The position numbers were made by a program, and so were the translations under genes. Below, one piece after another: positions 12,340-25,228 of a stretch of 64,000 nt of DNA. This stretch comes from Escarpia spicata (taxonomy: Eukaryota; Annelida; Polychaeta; Sabellida; Siboglinidae): assembly GCA_963995525.1 (NCBI GenBank), contig OZ023208.1, forward strand, positions 26,272,127 to 26,336,126, read 5' to 3'. The notes beneath the pieces were generated by a model that worked only from the letters and a program-made list of their open reading frames with translations, did not search any database and was not told where the DNA came from. Every line of letters starts with the position of its first letter. Within the stretch, counting starts at the first letter, position 1.

Positions 12340-12640
12340 CAATGATAAATGGAACTCGAGCCTTTTCGCTTGTTGCACCAACTTTGTGGAATTTACTCCT
12401 AATTGGTGTTAAGTCAGTTAGACACATTGTTTCATTTCTCCGTCATCTAAACAATACCTATCTTTTTAATACTGCATATCCTCCTTAGCTTCTTAGCAAA
12501 TCTATCCATCTGTTGACGGCTATTGTTCTGTTCATAAAAAATTAGACCGCTTATTTCATTAGAATTCTTGCGCCACTGAGCTGGATTTTCCGAAGATATC
12601 GGCGCTAAAGAAGTAATTATATTATTATTATTACTTCACC
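12340..12640 (+). mobile_element. CR1/L2-type LINE 3' end fragment
   Basis: Residues matching the C-terminus of the LINE at 32.9-36.2 kb can be read (VAPTLWNLLLIGVKSV, then FLRHLN, YLFNTAYPP). The 3' UTR follows (ctgagctggattttccgaag, ggcgctaaagaag) and ends in a (tta)n tract. This is a typical 5'-truncated insertion. Confidence 0.75.
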
Positions 12641-12724
12641 ATTGTTTCTTCTTTAACATAAATTAATCACAGCACTGCCTTATTTTCCACCTGGTCTATC
12701 AGGAAAACTGCTCTGTCGATTAAT

Positions 12725-12870
12725 GTTCGGAAATAAATAATAATAATAATAAAACAATAATAATAATAATAGTAATTTATTTCTTATATAGCGCCCCATC
12801 TAAGTAATTGTTCTGGGGCGCTTTACAATGGTTATTGCAAATAAATTAATAACATATAATACAATATATA
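12725..12870 (-). mobile_element. LINE/SINE 3' tail with (aat)n, minus strand
   Basis: An (aat)n tract is followed by tatatagcgcccc and ggggcgctttacaa, a stem-forming 3' tail typical of CR1/L2-mobilised repeats. Only the tail can be recognised. Confidence 0.5.
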
Positions 12871-13131
12871 TTTTAAAATACTGATGTGATACAACATATG
12901 CAATCATTACTACTAAGAAAATCAACTATACTATATATTAATATATAAATTATAATATTAAAGTAATTAAAATTAAGATATTAATAATTTCGATCGTCGA
13001 TCATCAAATGTTAAAATAATTTCTAAAAAGATGCATCTTCAGTACCACTTTAAATTGATTTAAACTAGTGCTTTGGTTCATGTTCACGAAATGAACTATA
13101 CATAAATGTATATACGCCGCTTGCTTTTCAG

Positions 13132-15059
13132 ATTCATTAAACAAGAACCTGTCTGCCATGTGTATGTGTCCGAAGGAGTGTGATGTGTTGCATTACAAAG
13201 TGTCGACGAGTTACGCGGCCACCAACCGAAAAAGCGAAATCCCATTCGATCTGTCCAAGGATGTCCTCACGAGAGCGGGGAAGAACCTGAACGAATCGCT
13301 TGACACAAAAGAGAGCATACAACCAGACAGACGGCGAGCTAACATGGAGGAAGCTACACGAGTCGTCCGTGGGCTACCGAAAATACCGCCATACCAACGA
13401 AATGAAAACATCGGATCTGTATATTACTACAAGTTGATAACCAAAACAAAAGCTTCGTTCAACTACCATGGTGTAATTGAAATGGGTTTACGGAAAATGG
13501 AGAACGTCTTACAAAATACATTCATTGCTGGTTGGGAAAATATGAAATTGTTTGACTGCGTGTCTGATTCATTCGAGCTACACCAACTAGTGCGACATTC
13601 AGTACATGTGATTGACCAAAAACCGTGGCAAGCCGCAATAGCACTGCGACTGGACGAAAAGCTTATCGCTTCGAAGAGAGCCTTAGATAACTTAGAACGA
13701 GTGCATATCGCGTACCACAATGCCACCCCGCTGGTGAACTACAGAGCTACACCGCCTGACAGCTACAACTCGTTCTACCTTATCACTTAACTGTTCAAAC
13801 AAGACACGGAAATAAATGACACATACACTCGACTGAGGGCACACATCGAGAAATATATAGAAAACATCGATGGGCTGTGTCGTATCTACATGAAAGATAG
13901 TCACAATATTAAAATAAAAAATAAAAGTATCGATATAAAAAATAAAATTATCGATTATACCAACGGTTTCTGGGATGCTTCAGTTGAATACGTCGGGGAT
14001 CTAAGATTCTACCAGTCGCTCATTATAGGACAACCGATTCAACGTATTATAGCAGCAATAAATAGATTCGAATCATCAATTACTTCATAAAGTCACGTTG
14101 GCTAATCAATGGATAAGCAAACGACATTTATACTTTAATTACTGGAGAGCGTTGGACACGTGGCTTGAGATCAACAAGACTGGCACGACCCATGCAATTG
14201 AAGCATACATGGACGATTTGAAGAGTGGAAAACCCGCCAGCAAACTAAACCTTGCCGGCGAGCTTACGTTGCACAGACTAACGCAACTGATTGAACGTTA
14301 CAAAGAATTACTTTCGAGAATACATTACATTAACAATAACATGCACATGGATACGTTCGATGCAATTACCACCGAATGTTGGAATAGTGCACGTGCTTCA
14401 CGTGAGCCTTTGCTGGAGGCATTCCATGCTAAACTCTACGACTATTACAAGTTAACCACCGCTTACGAGAAAGCTAATATGGAAGAATATTTCAATTTTG
14501 TGAACGATAGTTCAATTAATGCGAAGGTAGTACGTGGTGAGAAGCTCTTAATGGACGCATGCCATTTTATCAGAGACGATCTTACGTACGGTAGTCCACA
14601 TTCGATACTAGAGTCTAAGAATATGTCGTTACGAACCCTCAGTTGGTTCATGAACAGGCTGGAATCATTCATACAAATAACTGAAATGGATGGAAGTTTT
14701 TTTAGGTATGTTACTTTCGTATAAATCACAGTGCACAAACTTATTCACAGTTGTAACAATAAAACACACCCGTTTGATACAGCAGCGAGGGAACAAACAA
14801 CTTCTTCAAATTCAGTTGTTCCTATGCTGCCGCACACAGACACACAGGTACAGTAAAATACACTAATAAAACGAAAATGGATATATTTACTTATTTTTTG
14901 GTTTTCTCATCACACTTAGTAATAATTCCATTGGTATCTAGTATTTACTATGAACTAACCATTCCAACACAGACAGCCACTCGTGTCCCAAAATGTACGA
15001 AACACGCACGCATGCACGCATGCACGCACGCGCATGCACACACACACAGAGGCGCGCAT

Positions 15060-15120
<61 letters not shown>

Positions 15121-16333
15121 CGCAGACACTCGATACGTAACGATTGAAAATAATTAATCTGTTATAGCAGAATACTGCGAAAGCTGTATTATTAGGGCAA
15201 TCAATACTACTGTGATCGAGTCATAAACATCACGATAACATAAGCATGGTATTAATGATTATTAAATATTGGATAATGAACGAACACGAAAGCAGCCCAG
15301 ACCCATTGTTTATAGTCGACGCCGCCTTGTGGCAACGGAGGCAGTTGGTATAACATGGATAATCCGAGAATGGTGCTGCTATCTTCGTCGATTGACATTA
15401 TGCTGATCAATCAATACATAAAGTTACAAAACAAATTACGGACACTATTATAATGCACATGTCCAAGTTGATTTGTGAACTTTACAATCATTGATATTGC
15501 GTTGACATATCGACTGTCGCAGTGTAACAGGTTACACTACTGTTGGTTAAATTGTCATTTCATGTTTAGTCATAAATAACCATTGAAACCTTCATCTAAT
15601 TATGTTTCAGTCGCAAGTTCCTGTAACTGAATATCTACATGCGCGATCTCTGGGTCCAGAAATATGAGCAACATGAAGCGTACACACTAATTGATTTGTT
15701 AAGTAAGGCTTAAATTTGCATTGTTAAATTTATAAGAAATTAAATTGCACAATCATTATAATTTCAAAATGTTCCAATTTTTTTGGACGTTGTAATAAAA
15801 TACATATATATTTTCATGCCATATGTAAAGTGTGACCTTTACGTAAAATACGTGTAGTGCTTTTGCGTTATTATACGGCTACTTCTACTGGCGTTTTGGA
15901 TATTTTTGTCGCTGCCAAAGTCGATCGTTGCGGGAACGACGTTATCGGAAGCATTTGTAGCAATTTCAAGCGAGAGAAACATATTATTGAATGTTCCAAT
16001 GATGTATCATTCTTGTTAGCGTCATATGCTTTAATTTAATCAAGAGCATTAACAAGTAATTAACATAGACATTTGGAATTGTCTGTAAGCAAAGTAAGTG
16101 AAAACAAATACTTTCGCGATTTGGAAGCATTAGCGGAGGTTATTTAAAATTTGCGCCATGACGGATGTTAGACGAAGCAGGGCAGAGGTTAATTGTTGCG
16201 CATGCATGTTACAGGTGACATCGGGGGTTCGATGCTCATTGGCGCGAGCGTCATAACACTGGCCAGTTGGCGGCGTAAGAAGAAAACAAGACAACGGCTG
16301 CCAACGAAAAAGAGGACGGAGACTGAAGTATGA
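13132..16333 (+). pseudogene. DEG/ENaC channel copy B (3' exons, few lesions)
   Basis: Exon positions match copy C. The long exon 13132-14705 follows a ttttcag acceptor and ends at a TTTAG|GTATGT donor. It carries the CMCPKEC version of the CxC..C motif and the whole long insert. It has one stop at 13788-13790 and one frame change between about 14085 and 14100. Exon 9 (15611-15702) has TAA at 15624-15626 in place of the Glu of NFVELN. Exon 10 (16215-16333) keeps SDIGGSM, LIGASVITL but lacks two residues before GAS and most of the rest of TM2. No upstream exons (HG motif, TM1, finger/palm) are present; duplicon copy 1 occupies that space. A recent pseudogene by its small number of lesions. Confidence 0.88.
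15046..15118. repeat. (AC)n microsatellite in copy B intron
   Basis: Plain (AC)n after gcacgcatgcacgc, at the same intron position as the repeats in copies A and C. Confidence 0.95.
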
Positions 16334-18215
16334 GCTGTGTAATGAAGAACGGACATAAATGTGTGAATTAATAGCTTATTATACTCATAAAGGGTCATGT
16401 TTGACAAGAATGCCAACTAGCGGGTGTTGCAGAAACATCGTTGTTTCTATATTACATCATCCTCACCAGGGGTCGCTGCTGTTGATTATGTCAGTGCCAG
16501 CCAGCATTACCCCCTGGCTGATCGCTTTGCGAAACTCTGAATTTAAGCTCAGCCTATGAAATCGCTCACTACATCATTGGATCTCAGAGGATCAGGTGGT
16601 CATAATAAAACTAATTTCAACCAACCGTGGCTCGTGTTACATTCTTCGAATACACAATACTGCTCATTAGTAATTATATATTGGGATTCCCAGAAGTCGT
16701 TTATCCGTCTTCAAAATGGGGCGGGTATTTGCGCTGTTCTCACGGGTGATGCAGTCGCGACTGGTGAAGTCAATTACTAGTTTAACTCAGCTAACTTCCG
16801 CACTTCGCGTAGGGGATCAGCCACGTCTAGTTTTGCATGGCAACAGCCCTGGCTTGCGAGGATGTACTACATAACGCCTCAGCGTTTTGTCACGAGAGAA
16901 AGTTATCATGAAACGTTTAAAATAGCGTGTGTCTATAAGCAGCTCGGCGTTTATAGGTAGCACAGTGTATTTATATAATACGGCGTTTCTATGTAGCACA
17001 GTGTATTTATATAGTACGGTGTTTGTATGTAGCACAGTGTATTTATTAGTACGGCGTTTGTATGTGTCATTGTGTATCTAAGTTGCACGGTGTATGTATG
17101 CAGCACGGTGTGTGTGCGTGTGTGTGTGCGTGTGCGCGTGTGTGTCGCTATGCGTATCAGTATGCAACACTGTAAGTATACATGACTTAATCGTCGCGTT
17201 GTACCTTAAATCGAATCATTATTCTAAACATTCCGTTGTTAGTAACAAGTTGGCAAGAACAACAGGATCCATAACGTTTTGCTTACTTATATTCGAGATA
17301 ACAAACCGTATACATGGAATTCTTCGAGTCTGTTTTATCGACTGGAAATTATAAACTTTTTCTTTGTGTCAAACGACTTCTGGTGTCTTGTGTAGTGGCC
17401 GCAGTGGTGCCACACGGCGGACTGGCAACTAACCAGACATTCTCTTGTCAAACACTATTTATTGACAAACACTATTTACCTGGGCATAATGGGCTTTTGT
17501 AAAAGGCAATTTTATATGTTTCTCAGTGTACCTTCAACTTATTTTACATTCCGAGCACACGTTTCGCATTAATTTCTTAGCAGCGATAGAGACACCTTCG
17601 ACTGGTGGTGCTCTCTGACGGCAAAAGTCAGACATATAAGAGAGGCCAAACGTCTGCGTTGTCCGTTTTGTCGATGTCTTGGAATAAGTGATACTAATAA
17701 ACTACAGAGTTACACAAGCTGCAGTTTCATTTGTTTACTGTATCACCGATATAAAATGTGTTAATAACATTTCCGGACATTTCTTGCATGAGACTTGTTG
17801 GAGATACCTCATAACATCAATCATCATGGGCAACTAAAACCTACAACAGTATTTAGGTGGATCAATCAATGATTTTACAAAATGTCAAATGACGGTTTGC
17901 AAAGGTCAGACGCCCACTCGTCACGACGAAGACAATGTCGTATGCGAAGTCCGTTTGTACAAAATATAAATTCAGAATTATCTACGTAAATGTTTACCAA
18001 AGGTGCTGGTCTGCGTCTCGGGATAACAAAGTCAACGAGGATAAGCTGTACGCTATATAACAAAATAACCATTGGTTGGGTTGAAATGTGTCTTTGAGAA
18101 AGACCTTTTCGTTTTTCGAATCTTGCCTCTTCCGAACCTAGCTTTTTAAATTTCTGGTCTTCGTTGTTTTTTCCTTTTCCCAGGGTTTGTCGGGTGATAT
18201 TTGTTGTTTTCTTTT
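16334..18215. repeat. Paralogous 3' block following channel copy B
   Basis: Shares landmarks and order with 4836-6445 and 42165-43780. It carries one extra insertion at about 16456-16866 and ends where the sequence changes into AT/GT microsatellites. Confidence 0.75.
16456..16866. mobile_element. About 0.41-kb insertion specific to the B block (possible MITE)
   Basis: Copies A and C read directly from gttgtttc..attac/gtac into gtaacgc. In B these flanks are separated by about 410 bp starting atcatcctcacc and ending gcgaggatgtac, which form short imperfect inverted ends. 'tac' flanks both sides as a possible short TSD. There is no coding sequence. Confidence 0.5.
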
Positions 18216-18282
18216 GACAGCATCCTAACAAATCAATGTGTCAATAACTTCAATGACAACAAAATTGGATTCGAACGAAACA

Positions 18283-18494
<212 letters not shown>

Positions 18495-18699
18495 AAATGT
18501 GTTGCGTGATGTAGGTTCGTGTGTATTGGCTGTCGTGGGAATGGGTACTTGTCACATAGTTGATACAAACGTTCATATTAGATCATCGTTCAAATTAGAC
18601 GTTCGTGTTTAGTCGGGACGTTACTACATTTAGATTTAGGAGCTCTGCGTTGGACGTACGCAAGATGCACGACACCAAGCAAACATACACAGACAGAAA

Positions 18700-18945
18700 G
18701 ACACACAGACACAGACACGGACACGGACACGCACACGCACACGCACACGCACACGCACACGCACACGCGCGCGCGCGCACGCACACGCACATCCGCACCC
18801 ACACACAAACACACGCACACGCACACGCACACGCACACGCACACGCACACGCACACGCACACGCACACGCACACGCACACGCACACGCACACGCACACGC
18901 ACACGCACACGCACACGCACACGCACACGCACACGCACACGCACA
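18700..18945. repeat. (CACACG)n / (AC)n minisatellite array
   Basis: A long CACACG hexamer array with a short gcgcgcgc interruption near 18770 and an acacaaacac interruption near 18805. It is the same hexamer as at 3970-4038. Confidence 0.95.
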
Positions 18946-19059
18946 AGTTATGTTAACCATATACGGCTTATTTTGCATTTCCTGCTCGTGGTTGGGCGAA
19001 GGCCTCAGCATGTCTTTTAAAAATTTGCCTGTCTTGTGCTATCCTCTGTGGTGCCCTTC

Positions 19060-19440
19060 CAGTAGGGGGAGGTCCGGTATATTGGAACATCCGCTAAATT
19101 GGACCACCCTTCTAAAATAAAATTTTGCAATTCAAGCGTCTTGTGGCACCTTCTATTGGATAACCTTGACTTAAAAAGTTCACGATATCAAGCAATTGGC
19201 GATCAACGAGCATGCTTCGAAGGGGTCAGCAATAAATGCTTTCTCCTACCCTTGATCTAATATCGTTAAGCAAATGAAGTGTTGCAGGTCGTCAACATTG
19301 TTACCTAGAATTGATATATAGATTGAAATGACTCACATCCGGGAACGTTAATGCTCGATTCTGCTATATTGGACCACCCGCGTTCGGCTATATTGGACCA
19401 CCGGTCCGATATAGCTGAAGTGGTCCAATATAGAGGCATC
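19060..19440. mobile_element. Small TIR element with 'tatattggaccacc' ends
   Basis: The left end has ggtatattggaac and aaattggaccaccc. The right end has tatattggaccaccc, tatattggaccaccgg and the inverted ggtccaatatag. Repeats occur in both orientations, giving a non-coding TIR element with subterminal repeats. Internal sequence shows no ORF. Confidence 0.5.
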
Positions 19441-19449
19441 GCACTTTGT

Positions 19450-19489
<40 letters not shown>

Positions 19490-19491
<2 letters not shown>

Positions 19492-19542
19492 CCCCGTAAA
19501 GCTGTGTGTTACACACTGGTCCCCCGTAACGGTATTTAGCCT

Positions 19543-19579
<37 letters not shown>

Positions 19580-19625
19580 CTAAATACCGTTACGGGGGAC
19601 CAATGCGTAACACACAGCTTTACGC
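19490..19625. repeat. Near-perfect inverted repeat around an (AT)n core
   Basis: The left arm (cgtaaagctgtgtgttac, then cccccgtaacggtattta, about 19492-19540) reappears inverted at about 19577-19624 (taaataccgttacggggg, gtaacacacagctttacg). The arms are about 48 bp and the loop is mostly (AT)n, so it could extrude a hairpin or be a small foldback MITE. Confidence 0.85.
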
Positions 19626-19629
19626 GGAC

Positions 19630-20815
19630 TGGCTATATCTTTGTATTCAGGTGATTTTCTAACTATGTAGAACTGGAACATTGTTTGTAACACTAACGTA
19701 GACCAAATACTAAAAGTTTATTGTGATGGTTTAATTAATAACAAATATCTACAAACCCGGTCTGTTTATAAAAAAACTTATGCTTTAAAGCAGCTTCCGG
19801 GGCTTGACCGGAAGTTATTCATATGAGATTATACTTGTTTGTGGCAGCTGCACTGACGTTGACGAGGCATTACATATATACAGACGTCAAGCACAGACTA
19901 TAATTTTATGTTTTTATATGCTGAATATATAATGCCTGAATACAAAGTATAATATCGTATTAAACAGTATTCATAATCGCAAACGATTGGTATTGCGCGA
20001 TTTGCGGTCGCCGATACCGATGTGGCGATGAGCCGGCATCGGCCATCGCGGATCGAGCAGTGTCAGTGTAAAGACTAGTACACGTTCACAAAGACTTCAG
20101 TGATGCAGTGTTAACTTAATTAAAGGGTTCAAATGAGTGATGCAGTGTTAACTTTACTAAACTGTCCAAGTGCTCGATGTAAGGAAGCGGACATGGCAAA
20201 GAATTATAGTCACTATCTTTGTAATACAAATAAAGTGCAAGGTTCTTCTTAACGTTGCTGGTGTGATGGCTCAATGCGTACGAAATATTCCTCCAAGATG
20301 TAAACTAGCACGATCGAATCCTCTTAGGGGCATCTTTTATTCCCATATGTATTTCGCCATTATTTTCGTTGGTTAATGTTACATAAATTTCAGCAAAAAT
20401 ATGTTTTATTAAATAACTTAATCATTACATTTGTTAATACGGTATAATGGTTATGTTTAAACATCAAGTCACGTAATAATTCATGGATTTTTCGTGACAC
20501 GTAAAGTAATTGTTGTCATTCCTTAATGCATGTCACTCCATTTATCATGTGTATGCATGCTGCATTACTTGTATTTGAATATTGTATTGTTTTCATTAAG
20601 ATGTTGAGAACTATTAAACATATGGAACTGCCTTCAACATGTTTCATACAGGAGAATGTATGTAGTTAGATAACCTGTATGTGAACGTTAGTTAAAATTA
20701 CAAGAGCTCACTCAAAGTAACAGTGACCTTTTTATTCCATTTAATAGCTTATAAACAAGACTAGTAAGTCCCGTTGCAGCCTCATGCAACATCTTCATCA
20801 CCAACTCAGTTATTT
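19630..20815. other. Non-coding AT-rich spacer
   Basis: No coding sequence, LINE motif or RNA gene recognised. Short direct repeats (agtgatgcagtgttaactt, around 20100-20160) are the only visible structure. Confidence 0.5.
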
Positions 20816-20819
20816 ATAA

Positions 20820-21210
20820 CATATAGGATACAGAAGCCTACCTGAAAAGAGTGTGTTGTAAATTAATAAAACATATCCTATGGCATTTCATCATGGAACA
20901 CCTAGATAAAAACAACATCCTAATCAACGCTCAACACTTTTGTCCATGCAAAGCACTCCAGCGAAAGTTAATTACAACCATTGACTTTCTAGCTAAATCT
21001 CTAGACAACAACAAACACACAGATATTCTCATCTTAGACTTCTCCAAAGCTTTTGACACTGTCCCTCATCAAACACTTATTCACAAACTCAAATATAATG
21101 GTATACAGGGAATGATCTGACAATGGACCAGTGCTTGGCTAACAAATAGGACTCAGCGGGTGGTTGTAAATGGTGATGCCTCACACAAAATACAGAACTC
21201 TGAGTGACGG
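20820..21210 (+). mobile_element. LINE RT fragment (motifs 1-A region)
   Basis: Residues CKLIKHILWHFIMEHLDKNN, then LITTIDFLAKSLDNN, ILILDFSKAFDTVPHQ (motif A with catalytic Asp), KLKYNGIQG and NRTQRVVVNGD can be read with one stop near 21118 and a decayed 'CFRAKHS' region. Both ends are missing. CR1/L2/Jockey-like. Confidence 0.8.
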
Positions 21211-21829
21211 ACGATATATATATAATTTTCATTTTTTTATTCTGAGTGTATATAGATACCTGTGTTAATTCCCATTTCCCACTTAAATTTATGCTAGATT
21301 TTAATTAAAAGTTGACCAATGAATACGATTTATAGCTAGGATAACAAACATTATTTCTCTTGACCACGGGGTCAAGGAAATGCACGAATCACACTTCCTG
21401 ACTGAGTGAAAAGATTCCCAGATGACCGTTTACATTATCTGTACACATTTCTGATTTGCTATGTGACAGCGGACTTGCCAGAGCTGGTGGTGCACGACAG
21501 TTCAAGCAGCGATAAAGAGGAGCTTGATCATGATGGACAAGAGAGGAGATAGTGTAGGCCACTAGATCACAAACAGTGCTTTCGTGCAGAATCATTAATA
21601 AAAGCAAACTTTCAGTTACATACATACAGGACGAATACCGTCAAATGATGTAAATGATGTATATGATGTACCTGTTTTCATATCTTACCCATTAGGGCGG
21701 TTATAATTAGTGTCAGATAACAATGAAATACATTCTGTTACCTGTATGATAATATTACTGTGTAAAACATTCAAATTACACAACATTTAGTAAATTCATA
21801 TAAATGTAAAATTAAAAAAATGTGTGTGC

Positions 21830-21875
<46 letters not shown>

Positions 21876-21879
21876 CATA

Positions 21880-22155
21880 CACACACATTATTTGATTATC
21901 AATTGATACTCGTCATATTACGTTATTCTATTGTCCTGTATTTCTACATAGTAAAATATAATCTAGGTAATAAACGATGTTTTGTTTTTGTTGTCAATTG
22001 ACACCAATGAACAGTGTTCCTAATCGATGGCTAACATAGGAAGACTGTTAATTGTTGTCAGTTAACAACAAAATATAGTTTATTACCTAGATTATATTTT
22101 ACTATGTAGAAATACAGATAATATAATAGCGTCATACGACGAGTATCAAATAATA
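21880..22155. mobile_element. Foldback (hairpin) MITE, about 0.27 kb
   Basis: The left arm (gatactcgtc, gtatttctacatagtaaaat, aatctaggtaataaac, about 21890-22000) is found inverted at about 22060-22150 (gtttattacctagattatat, ctatgtagaaatacag, gacgagtatc). The element is flanked on both sides by (AT)n tracts. A short centre (about 22000-22050) separates the arms, and there is no ORF. Confidence 0.8.
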
Positions 22156-22589
22156 TATATATATATATATATACCCCTTGATCCACATTGTATTAGCAGA
22201 AACATGTAGCATGTAATCATGTTTAAGATTGAAAGAGTGTCATACAGTGTTCATAAACTTCACATACATTGTTAATATGCACTCCCGGATTTGATTTGTC
22301 ATTTGTTCTTAGTACAAAGACCGGGCTGAAGACAAACTAAAGTCGTTAACTCATTTCAATGTACAATTTTAGCTGTGCTCACACAAAGATTCGCGTTGAT
22401 AATAAAATGAAAATACATATGGAGTCCTGGCTGTATAAAATAGAGCGGATATTAACTACTTATTGCCTTACAATAAAATAGTTGTGTTCTACTAGTTGAT
22501 TTGTCTTAATTTACAATTGGTATCAATCGACGTCTACGGATGCGAACTGACTTGATGTATCTTCAATAGTTCCTAAGCATTTGTCAGGG

Positions 22590-23100
22590 CAGGTGATTTC
22601 ACGTGTTATGAACCAATTAAAATGCGTGTCTTGGACACGTGTTTTCACGGGAAAACATGCTTGCAGATTCTCGTGACCTCACGTACGCCAGCACGTGATT
22701 TCACGAGTAATGAGCCTGTTACAACACGTGCATAAGACACGGTTTTATTGGGGAAAGTTGTTCACAGAATCTCGTGAATTCACTTACGGAAACACGTGAT
22801 TACACGTACGGAAATTCGTGATTTCACCTGCGGTGAACCAGATAAACACGTGTCGAAACACGTGTTTTCACCTTGAAATTTGTTCACAGAATCTTGTGAA
22901 TTCACGTACGGAAACACGTGATTTCACGTACGGAAACTCGTGATTTCACGTGTGGTGAACCAGATAAACACGTGTCGAAACACGTGTTTTTACCTCAAAA
23001 TTTGTTCACAGAATCTAGTGAATTCACGTACGGAAAACACGTGAATTTAACTAGTTGAACAGGTGAATTCACCTTCAGAACATGTGAAATCACGTGTCGT
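22590..23100. repeat. Degenerate tandem repeat rich in CACGTG (E-box) sites
   Basis: About 120-bp units containing cacgtgatttcacg, tacggaaacacgtg, ataaacacgtgtcg and tttgttcacagaatc recur near 22690, 22790, 22910 and 23035. I count about a dozen CACGTG palindromes in 510 bp, most embedded in TTCACGT/ACGTGAA-like context. The array ends exactly where duplicon copy 2 starts. Confidence 0.8.
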
Positions 23101-25228
23101 TGTTAGCTGGGATATCACAATGTAACGAAAACGTTTCGTGTTAGCTGGTAAGCTTTTATAAATACAGAAACATTAGGTATTTAAACATACATAAAAAAAT
23201 AACCACCATCAACATGGCTGGACATTGTAGTAACAACTTGCCCCAGGGCCCCAATACCCTAAATCCGCCACTACATACAGTGAATACCCAATTTCATTAA
23301 TTAAAAACATTATATTCATACATTTTTTATGCACAGTGCAAACGTTTTGGATCTGGTCGCTATAAATACAGTATGTAAACAGAATGCAATATTTGTGTCG
23401 AAAACCGCATGTCGCACACAAATTGGCATTAAATGTCAAATCACTTTACCTTTTCTTCAAAAGCAACGACTTTTCAATATCTAAATGGATTTATGAATGT
23501 AACACTTTCGTGCACAAATCGGTGACATTTATGTATCTCATTGTCACACAAAAGCATTCATCCAATAAAAGTGAGGCAGAATGCGTGTTAATTTGAACGG
23601 CGTGTCAATTAGGAAAGTGCCCCTTTGGGAGACCGAATAATTCCCGCGCGGCGTTATACAGAGCGGCGGTTAACTATTGCAGCCAATCAGCGGCTGTTGC
23701 TGCATCCTGTTCTCCTTCTCTCCCCGCACAAGCCCTGAATACTATCAGCGCGTGACTCGTGTTTCTAGCCGAACTCCGAAGTAAGACCCGATTGACGTTG
23801 GTACAAGGTAAAACTGCGTTTGTTGCTTTATTGTGAAAAGAAAATGTTTGACGTATTGGAATAAGAAATCCTTGGTGACGGTTTTAGGCAAAAGTCACAC
23901 ATTTTGCAATTTGTTGATCATTCGTGTCAGCAACCTTTCACACAGGCAACTATGACAGGATTGTTTTTGAGAATTTTGTTAGTCGCATAAATATATGTTG
24001 TATGAATGAACTAGAGCAAGTCTGGTGTGGAAGTATACACCAGACGACGCCTCAGATATGCCACTACGTTGTTCTTCCAACGCACACCTCGCTTTGTCTA
24101 TTTGCCACAGCAGACGTCCACACCAGATGTCGCCGTAAGTATAAACTGCGAACAGTAGCCATATACTAAAATTGTTGTGGTGTGACAGGCTGATGAACTC
24201 AGTAACTTAGTATTACTATTGATGTTAGCTGCCGAGTAAACATATACATTGTGATGTTCTATTTGATTGTGTTGATTGATTAGCGGAGGTTCCTGTGTGA
24301 GTATTGGCCACCATGTCCCCGACCTGTTGTTATCCCTGGAACTATGTGTATATTGTCGGTGTCTCACGGAGAGGACAACGTTGACAGACGTCATATTTGA
24401 TTTGGACTAATGCCAGTCCCCGAGGTTGTATTGTTCTGGGAATTGTACGGGTAAACTTAGTAAGCTAAACTCACGGAGAGCAAAACGTGGACAGAGGTTT
24501 TAGTTGAGGTGTGCCGTGTGAGACGGCAAACGGTCTAAAGGAGGACAACGTAAACGCCATTAAGACGTCCTCAAATCCACATTGAAAATATGCGATATTG
24601 ACCCGAACACACGGGAATCTGAGGCTCTATCATGAACTAAATGGCGGTCGATTACTCGAAACGGCACACAGTCATTCGAAGCGAACAAATTAACAAACGT
24701 AGCCAAAAAGCGCGAGGCTAGGAAGATTAGAGTCATGACAAATCTTCAAAAGTCACCCTAACCACATTCTGGTTATACATGTTCGCACAGTGTGATGCTG
24801 CGCTGAGCATAGATTGGTCTCATAGGCAATGTACGAATAGACACCAAATAACACCGACAATCCATGGAAAGATCATGCTCGCCACGAGGGATTGTTGCTG
24901 GTGATCATGATGGTATTGGTGGGATAACAACGGTCCGTATCACAGTGATGGTTCCTCAAAAGTAAACGCTGTTAGGAAATAATTGACCCCCATAATGGCT
25001 TCACCAACAACGGTGTAGTGATGGTAGACGTTGACAAAGAATTGCTTGAGATGGTAGGGGATGACCATCGTGTATGGTGTTGACTAAATATAGTCCCTGT
25101 GGCGGTACGGGTCGATTAACTCTGGTTTGCACGTTAGACTTTAGAAGTCGTCGTATATTCGGACTATATTACCGATGTTAAGGAATATCTTACAGGATTC
25201 CACTGAGATGTTGCGTATATCTTACAGG

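Larger units (their letters stand above)
8640..12350. repeat. Duplicon copy 1 (upstream of channel copy B)
   Basis: About 3.7 kb matches 23460-27750 in the same order and orientation. Landmarks in both are cttttcaatatctaaatgg, ataaaagtgaggcagaatg, gccaatcagcg, cagacgtccacaccagatg, gcctctgacgaagcagtcag, a coiled-coil ORF, atgaaccaccaggatt, a reverse LINE tail and a SINE-like repeat. A third partial copy lies at 45047-45565 and 51302-51360. The copies sit just upstream of channel copies B, C and D, so duplicon and channel probably duplicated together. Confidence 0.8.
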
